Positions 59,158 to 64,000 of a stretch of 64,000 nucleotides of DNA are shown piece after piece. This DNA is from Sphaerochaeta globosa str. Buddy (GTDB taxonomy: Bacteria; Spirochaetota; Spirochaetia; Sphaerochaetales; Sphaerochaetaceae), in NCBI RefSeq assembly GCF_000190435.1, contig NC_015152.1, positions 502,458-566,457 on the forward strand, in the 5' to 3' direction. The notes below the pieces were generated by a model. It saw only the letters and a list, made by a program, of their open reading frames with translations. It was not told the origin of the DNA and did no database searches. Positions within the stretch are counted from its first letter, which is position 1. Each line of letters starts with the position of its first letter. A program made the translations under genes and the position numbers.

Positions 59158-60234
59158 ATGGATAAACTCAAAGTTGGAATCATAGGGCTTGGAAAGATAA
59201 GCGGAATCTACTTGGAGAACCTGACCAAGGTGTTTTCCCACAAAGTCGAGCTGGTCGGGGTGGTCGACCTGCTCAGTGAACGTTCAGCTAGCGTAGCCGA
59301 GCAGTATAAAGTCAAGCAGTACGCCGATGTAGAGGCTCTGCTAGGGGACCCTGCGATCGACCTGGTGCTCAATCTCACAACGCCGCAAAGTCATTTTGCA
59401 CTGTGCAAGCAAGCCTTGGAGGCGGGTAAGCACGTCTACGTGGAGAAGCCCCTCTCTCTGAATGTTGAACAGGCCTCAGCTCTGGTTGAGCTGGCTCAGA
59501 AAAAGCAACTGCGTCTTGGGTGTGCTCCCGATACCTTCCTTGGTGCGGGAATCCAGACGTGTCGCAAGCTCATCGATGACGGGTGGATCGGCAGGCCTGT
59601 AGCCGCTTCTGCCTTTATGATGAACCACGGCCATGAGAGCTGGCATCCGGACCCGGCCTTCTACTATCAGGTAGGTGGCGGTCCCTTGTTCGATATGGGT
59701 CCCTACTACATCACTGCCATGGTGAATCTGCTGGGGCCTGTTGACTCGGTGACCGGGTATGCCCAGAAGAGCTTTGAGACGAGGACCGTCACCAGTGAGC
59801 CCAAGAAGGGAGAAGTCATCGACGTTGAGGTTGCCACCCACATTGCAGGAGCCTTGCATTTTGAGTCGGGAGCTGTTGCCACACTGGTAACCAGCTTCGA
59901 TATCTGGCATCACAGCATGCCCCGCTTGGAAATCTACGGTACCGAGGGGTCTCTGCAGGTTCCCGATCCCAATACCTTCGGCGGTCCCATCCTGTTTTGC
60001 AGGAAAGGAACCAAGGAGTGGAAGGAGATTCCCCTGCTCTTCGACTATGCCGAAAACTCCCGAGGCTTGGGTGTGGCCGATATTGCCCAATCGATTGTAG
60101 AAGGCTCAGACAATCGCGCCAGCGGTGTTCTTGCCCGCCATGTGGTTGAGGTGATGAGCAGCCTGATCCTTTCTGCTGACAAGAAGCAGCAGGTCGCGAT
60201 CAAACACTCCTGTCAAAGACCTTTACCTAGGTAA
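59158..60234 (+). CDS. Gfo/Idh/MocA-family sugar oxidoreductase (second)
   Basis: 358 residues. NAD loop IIGLGKISGIYLENL, YVEKPLSLN (EKP), and GGGPLFDMGPYYITAMVNLLG. Probable partner of the ThuA-like protein in oxidising a sugar derived from xylan side chains. The C-terminus overlaps the convergent asparaginase-like gene by 8 bp. Confidence 0.87.
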   Translation: MDKLKVGIIGLGKISGIYLENLTKVFSHKVELVGVVDLLSERSASVAEQYKVKQYADVEALLGDPAIDLVLNLTTPQSHFALCKQALEAGKHVYVEKPLSLNVEQASALVELAQKKQLRLGCAPDTFLGAGIQTCRKLIDDGWIGRPVAASAFMMNHGHESWHPDPAFYYQVGGGPLFDMGPYYITAMVNLLGPVDSVTGYAQKSFETRTVTSEPKKGEVIDVEVATHIAGALHFESGAVATLVTSFDIWHHSMPRLEIYGTEGSLQVPDPNTFGGPILFCRKGTKEWKEIPLLFDYAENSRGLGVADIAQSIVEGSDNRASGVLARHVVEVMSSLILSADKKQQVAIKHSCQRPLPR

Positions 60235-60730
60235 GGGTCTCAAATATTCCCTTTTCCTTGTTCTTTCGGCAGTTGTCCCAGCTGAAGATTCTTCCACTCA
60301 TGGTCAGGTAGACTCCGCTTGGAAGCAACTGGACCGAAGCGATGGCAGTCCCTAGGTTGAAGATGGCGTCAGATCCCTCCAATGAGTAGGGAATCATGGC
60401 GCCGGTAAGCACCACAGTCTTGGTGTTCTCCTTGCCTAGGGTTTCTGCTATCACCTTTGCAGTATTGCACATGGTATCGGTGCCGTGTACGACGATGATT
60501 CTGTCCTCGGCACTATGCAAACACGTCCTGGCAATTTCATGACGCTGCTCCTCTGTCATATAGAGGCTGTCCACCGCAAGCGGCCCTTCCAGGTGGACGG
60601 TGAGCGTACAGCGTGACTGGCCCAGAATACGAGGGAGCTGGGACTCACGAAACGTGAGTTCCCCGCTGATCGCATCGTACTGCTTGTCAAAGGTGCCCCC
60701 GGTTGTGATAATTCTCAATTCTTGTGCCAT
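60227..60730 (-). CDS. Half-length asparaginase-like protein
   Basis: 167 residues equal to the N-terminal domain of L-asparaginase: TTGGTFDKQYD with the first catalytic Thr, VVHGTDTMCNTA with the second Thr and Asp, and LTGAMIPYSLEGSDA. The C-terminal domain, needed for the usual dimer active site, is absent and the next frame contains no remnant, since another gene starts there. It may be a stand-alone single-domain amidohydrolase. SD AGAGGA; 12 nt after the ABC ATPase gene in the same operon. Confidence 0.8.
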   Translation of the reverse strand: MAQELRIITTGGTFDKQYDAISGELTFRESQLPRILGQSRCTLTVHLEGPLAVDSLYMTEEQRHEIARTCLHSAEDRIIVVHGTDTMCNTAKVIAETLGKENTKTVVLTGAMIPYSLEGSDAIFNLGTAIASVQLLPSGVYLTMSGRIFSWDNCRKNKEKGIFETLT

Positions 60731-60742
60731 AGTATGGTCCTC

Positions 60743-61813
60743 TTACGTGAGAATCTTGGAATACGAATCGTCGCCATCGTCCTTGAATACAGAATATTCA
60801 TCAACGCGCAGCAGAAAAGTCTCTCCTACGTTGGATGAATCAAAGCTCGTTGGTTCTGCAATCACCCTGATCACCTCTCCACCCAGATCGAGGCGGCAGT
60901 CATTCACATCCCCAAGGTAGAACTTGCTGATAAGTTTCCCTTCGAAATCACCTTTCATTGAAACAAAACGCACATTCTCCGGTCTGATGCCTACCACGAC
61001 ATCCCCTGTCAGCTTTCCTTCATACGGCAGTTGATGACCCGATTTCTTGAAGGTTAGCACCTTGTCCTTGCTGGTAGCTTCCAGGAAGTTGATTTTTCCC
61101 ACGAAGTCTGCGACGAACTGGTTGGCGGGGTGACGGTAGATATCGGTAGGCTTCCCGATTTGCTGGATTACGCCCTTGTTGATGACAATGACACGGTCGC
61201 TCATCGTCATTGCCTCCATCTGGTCGTGGGTGACATACACGACGGTGATACCAAGCTGCCTCTGGATATCCTTGATCTCGAAGCGCATCGAGTCGCGCAG
61301 CTTCGCATCGAGGTTGGACAGCGGTTCATCGAGCAGCAGCAACTGCGGTTTTGCCACCAGAGCTCGGGCGAGGGCTACTCGCTGCTGCTGGCCTCCGGAG
61401 AGCTGGCTGGGAATGCGCTGGGCATACTGGGATAGGTGAACAGTTTCCAGTACCTCTTCCACCAGCTTCTTTATTCCATCTTTGTGCATTTTCTTCATCT
61501 TCAGCGGGTAGGCGACATTTTCAAACACCGTCATATGCGGCCAAACGGCATAGGACTGAAACACCATCCCGATATCTCTACGTTCAGGAGGAACAAAGTC
61601 TTTGGTTGAACTTACCTCCCTATCACCGATGAATATCTCCCCTTCGGTGGGTTTCTCGAATCCTGCAAGCATTCTCAGCATCGTGGTCTTGCCGCAACCG
61701 GAGGGACCGAGGAGTGTGACAAACTCACCATCGGCGAACTCTGCATTGAAGGAGGAGAGGACAACTACCTCTCCAAAGGCTTTCTTCACATCCTTGATTA
61801 CAATTCTAGACAT
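60743..61813 (-). CDS. ABC transporter ATPase (PotA/FbpC type)
   Basis: 356 residues. Walker A GPSGCGKTT, Q-loop VFQSYAVWPHMTV, signature LSGGQQQRVALARAL, Walker B LLLLDEPLSNLD, H-loop THDQMEA, then a C-terminal TOBE domain with VGIRPENVRF. Energises uptake of iron, putrescine, thiamine or a phosphonate. ATG 61813 is preferred over ATG 61816 because GAGG is better spaced. Confidence 0.9.
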   Translation of the reverse strand: MSRIVIKDVKKAFGEVVVLSSFNAEFADGEFVTLLGPSGCGKTTMLRMLAGFEKPTEGEIFIGDREVSSTKDFVPPERRDIGMVFQSYAVWPHMTVFENVAYPLKMKKMHKDGIKKLVEEVLETVHLSQYAQRIPSQLSGGQQQRVALARALVAKPQLLLLDEPLSNLDAKLRDSMRFEIKDIQRQLGITVVYVTHDQMEAMTMSDRVIVINKGVIQQIGKPTDIYRHPANQFVADFVGKINFLEATSKDKVLTFKKSGHQLPYEGKLTGDVVVGIRPENVRFVSMKGDFEGKLISKFYLGDVNDCRLDLGGEVIRVIAEPTSFDSSNVGETFLLRVDEYSVFKDDGDDSYSKILT

Positions 61814-61825
61814 CATGCACCTCGT

Positions 61826-63541
61826 TTAGATTGAGAATTCACCGTCGGTGAGCTTGTTCAACAACCAGTTGATCCCGAAGACGATGAACAGGATCGCAGT
61901 CGCCAAGGCTGAGGCAGTCTGCTGGTTATGGTAGGTCTGATACGTATACAGCTCATACCCAAGCGTCTTGGTATTGGTTGAGTAGAGCAAGGTGGACATG
62001 GTCAGTTCGTAGAAGCAGGGCATGAAGATCAAGAACCAACCTGCAACCAGAGCGGGAGCAATGAGGGGCAGGGTGACATTCTTCATGCTTTTCAGCCACG
62101 AGGCTCCCGATATCTGGGATGCCTCCTCCAAGGATGGGCTGATCTGCGTCAACGCACTCACCACCGTTCGCATACCCATCATCATATACTTGATCATGTA
62201 GGCGATTACCATGATGGTCAGCGTATTGTAGATGTTGATGCCGAACTTGCCGCTCATTGTCATGATCAAGCCGAGCGCAATGACGACGGATGGAGTCCCA
62301 CTTCCCACAGTAATCATGAAGTCGGGAAGCTTCTTTCCTTTGACGTTGGTACGTACCAACAGGTAGGCCATCATACAGGAGATCAGCAGTCCGAAGGTGG
62401 CAGCCATCACAGCGGTAATCAAGCTGTTCTTCGTCGAATTGAGAATTGACTTGCGGGTGAAGATACGTTCCCAATACCTGAATGTGATATTGCCTTCGGA
62501 GAATACCGACTCACCCAAGTTCACCGTAATGCTGGAAAGGGCTACGGTCACAAAGGGAATGATGACTACCACCAGAGCAAAGATCACCACCACGGCAGTA
62601 ATGAGGATTCTCCACCTGCCCAGGTCAACGATGTTGGGTCTGGTCGATTTGCCGCTGACGGTGATGTATTGCTTCTTACCGATCGAGAACGTGGACAGAT
62701 AGAGCACTACGTTGGCGATGATCATCAAGAAGACTGCCAGGGTTGTGGCATCGGTGAGCCCTTCCTGACTGCCAATATAGACGAAGTCAATGATTCTTGT
62801 GGTAACCGTATGAATCTGGCCCGGTACTCCGATGATCGAGGGGATGCCGTAGCACGAGCCGGCTGCCACGAAAACTAAAAGGGCTGCTGCCACGATGGAG
62901 GGCAGCATCATCGGAAGGGTGATGGTACGCAGTGTAGTGAGCGGGCTCGCCCCGCTGATTCGCGAGGCCTCCTCCAAGGAGGGATCCATTTTCTCCATCG
63001 CCCGGCTGATGGTGATGAAGGCATAGGGGTAATAGAATCCGGTGAGTACCCAGATCAGGCCACCCATCGTATAGATATTAAAAGGTGCCGATCCCAGATT
63101 AAAAATCTTCATGAAAAACATGTTCATGGAACCGACGGTGGGGTTAAGCAGCCGCATCCAAGCCATGGCTCCGACATACGGGGGAACCATATAGGTGGCG
63201 ACAAACAGGGTGCGGAAGAATTTCTTTCCATACAGGTTCGTCCGACCTACCAACCAAGCCAAGGGGAAGGCTATCAGGACGCCGAAGACCATGGAAAAGG
63301 TCGCAGCGACGATTGTATTGGTCAAAGCCGACCAGTTCAAGGGATAGGTATATACGCGCTTGAAGGCCTCAAGAGAGAACTTTCCCGTCGAAAAGAAGGC
63401 ACGGAATACCAGATAGAGAAGGGGGAAAACCTGAAAGACCAGAAGGAATCCGACAATGCCCAGAATGATAATCCACTTTGGGTCAAGAAACCATCGGTGT
63501 TTCCCTACTTGCTGAGGGGCACGGATTTTGAGCGATTGCAT
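61826..63541 (-). CDS. Fused double permease of an iron/polyamine-type ABC transporter (FbpB type)
   Basis: 571 residues with about twelve membrane helices and two copies of the EAA loop: SLEEASRISGASPLTTLRTI and SLEEASQISGASWLKSMKNV, so the two permease halves are fused as in FbpB-like Fe3+ transporters. ATG 63541 has AAAGGAG 8 nt upstream. Confidence 0.9.
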   Translation of the reverse strand: MQSLKIRAPQQVGKHRWFLDPKWIIILGIVGFLLVFQVFPLLYLVFRAFFSTGKFSLEAFKRVYTYPLNWSALTNTIVAATFSMVFGVLIAFPLAWLVGRTNLYGKKFFRTLFVATYMVPPYVGAMAWMRLLNPTVGSMNMFFMKIFNLGSAPFNIYTMGGLIWVLTGFYYPYAFITISRAMEKMDPSLEEASRISGASPLTTLRTITLPMMLPSIVAAALLVFVAAGSCYGIPSIIGVPGQIHTVTTRIIDFVYIGSQEGLTDATTLAVFLMIIANVVLYLSTFSIGKKQYITVSGKSTRPNIVDLGRWRILITAVVVIFALVVVIIPFVTVALSSITVNLGESVFSEGNITFRYWERIFTRKSILNSTKNSLITAVMAATFGLLISCMMAYLLVRTNVKGKKLPDFMITVGSGTPSVVIALGLIMTMSGKFGINIYNTLTIMVIAYMIKYMMMGMRTVVSALTQISPSLEEASQISGASWLKSMKNVTLPLIAPALVAGWFLIFMPCFYELTMSTLLYSTNTKTLGYELYTYQTYHNQQTASALATAILFIVFGINWLLNKLTDGEFSI

Positions 63542-63566
63542 AGTGAGAGCTCCTTTGAACAAGAAA

Positions 63567-63594
63567 GCGGAAGCCCTCTTAAGAAGACTCCCGC
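63567..63594 (-). other. Stem-loop between binding-protein and permease genes
   Basis: Imperfect 28-nt hairpin (GCGGGAG... / ...CTTCCGC on the minus strand, several G-T pairs) in the 71-nt gap, in the same place as at the other four transporter operons. Confidence 0.6.
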
Positions 63595-63612
63595 CTCAAG
63601 ATGTTGAGGTAC

Positions 63613-64000
63613 TTATTTCTTGGCTACAGCTTCCTGGAACTTGGTGCGAAGTTCTTCGCGCAAGGTAAGGGTTGCCTGCCAGTCGACGGGAATGGTGTTC
63701 TTCAGGATTTCCTTGGTCGGAATGGCATCATAGGGAGGAGTGGGGTACTTGGCGGAAACAGAGTGCATCCAAGCCTTGACGATGTTGGCCTGTCCTTCAT
63801 CACTCATGAACCACTCGGTGACAGCCTTGGCGGCAGCACTGTTCTTGCTGGGACTCCATTGGTCGTTGATCGACATGATCGGTGAGGGAACAACGATGGT
63901 TCCATCGGTGGGGTAGATTACCTCAATCTTGGACTTGTCCATCTCACGCTTCTGCAGAACCGATTCCTCAAGAATCATGATGACTTTGCATTCGCCTGTC
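63613..64000 (-). CDS. ABC binding protein, C-terminal part (cut by window edge)
   Basis: About 129 residues readable; the reading frame is open to position 64000 without a start, so the gene continues beyond the window. Segments such as DGTIVVPSPIMSINDQWSPS and AVTEWFMSDEGQANI match the C-terminal lobe of FbpA/PotD-like extracellular proteins. It belongs to the permease/ATPase operon downstream. Confidence 0.78.
   Translation of the reverse strand, partial: TGECKVIMILEESVLQKREMDKSKIEVIYPTDGTIVVPSPIMSINDQWSPSKNSAAAKAVTEWFMSDEGQANIVKAWMHSVSAKYPTPPYDAIPTKEILKNTIPVDWQATLTLREELRTKFQEAVAKK

Noticed and set aside
1-64000. CRISPR arrays, IS elements, rRNA, tRNA and classical riboswitches
   Set aside because: I saw no regularly spaced repeats, transposase-like proteins, rRNA or cloverleaf sequences, or recognisable riboswitch cores while reading; a dedicated covariance-model search could still find short RNAs.

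Overview
This 64 kb stretch is typical bacterial chromosome: densely coding, roughly 50-55% GC, operons with 1-13 bp overlaps, and good Shine-Dalgarno (SD) sites on most genes. I see no rRNA, tRNA, CRISPR array, insertion sequence, integrase or phage structural gene. The content (type II fatty acid synthesis using FabV as enoyl reductase, many TRAP/TTT/ABC substrate-binding-protein transporters, YesM/YesN-type two-component genes, sugar dehydrogenases, glycoside hydrolases, a short OadG) suggests an anaerobic, sugar- and organic-acid-fermenting bacterium. The closest fit I know is a free-living spirochaete of the Sphaerochaeta type. That placement is inference from gene style, not from a marker gene.

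Layout: 1-4,000 (minus strand) holds a broken-off mannose-1-phosphate guanylyltransferase, an XRE regulator with an ImmA/IrrE-like partner, a small lipoprotein, and HD and PHP hydrolases. 4,095-13,203 is a fatty acid block: fabH-D-G-F-Z-V on the minus strand and accB-C-D-A on the plus strand, fired from one divergent promoter whose two -35 boxes form a single palindrome. 13,200-16,470 carries a MATE exporter with its MarR regulator, a HAD phosphatase and a small membrane protein. 16,548-22,885 is a histidine kinase/response regulator/substrate-binding protein trio followed by a TRAP transporter. 23,181-30,776 is a second TRAP transporter with a GntR regulator, then an EtfB-EtfA-FAD dehydrogenase operon with a TetR regulator, probably for uptake and oxidation of a 2-hydroxy acid.

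31,000-42,600 is a patchwork of short opposing transcription units: SGNH hydrolase, sn-glycerol-1-phosphate dehydrogenase, IolI-like isomerase, GH2 glycosidase, Gfo/Idh oxidoreductases, metallohydrolase, glyoxalase, SulP transporter, AraC regulator, an FSA-like aldolase lacking its lysine, and GNAT. 42,758-44,035 encodes an oadB/oadG pair without a carboxyltransferase subunit. 44,195-53,441 is a GntR-controlled tctCBA transporter fused transcriptionally to a catabolic set (two SDRs, split transketolase, GarR-like reductase, transaldolase); I consider this the best candidate for an undescribed pathway. 53,740-60,234 is a xylo-oligosaccharide-type ABC uptake operon with a GH43 beta-xylosidase, a ThuA-like protein and a Gfo/Idh dehydrogenase. 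60,227-64,000 (minus) is an iron/polyamine-type ABC transporter with a half-length asparaginase.

Two patterns cut across the window. Nine unrelated genes have no SD and instead a -10 box ending 6-9 nt before the ATG, which predicts leaderless or near-leaderless transcripts. Every complete transporter operon has a stable stem-loop exactly between the binding-protein gene and the membrane-subunit genes. The facing ends of convergent genes repeatedly overlap, leaving no room for terminators.
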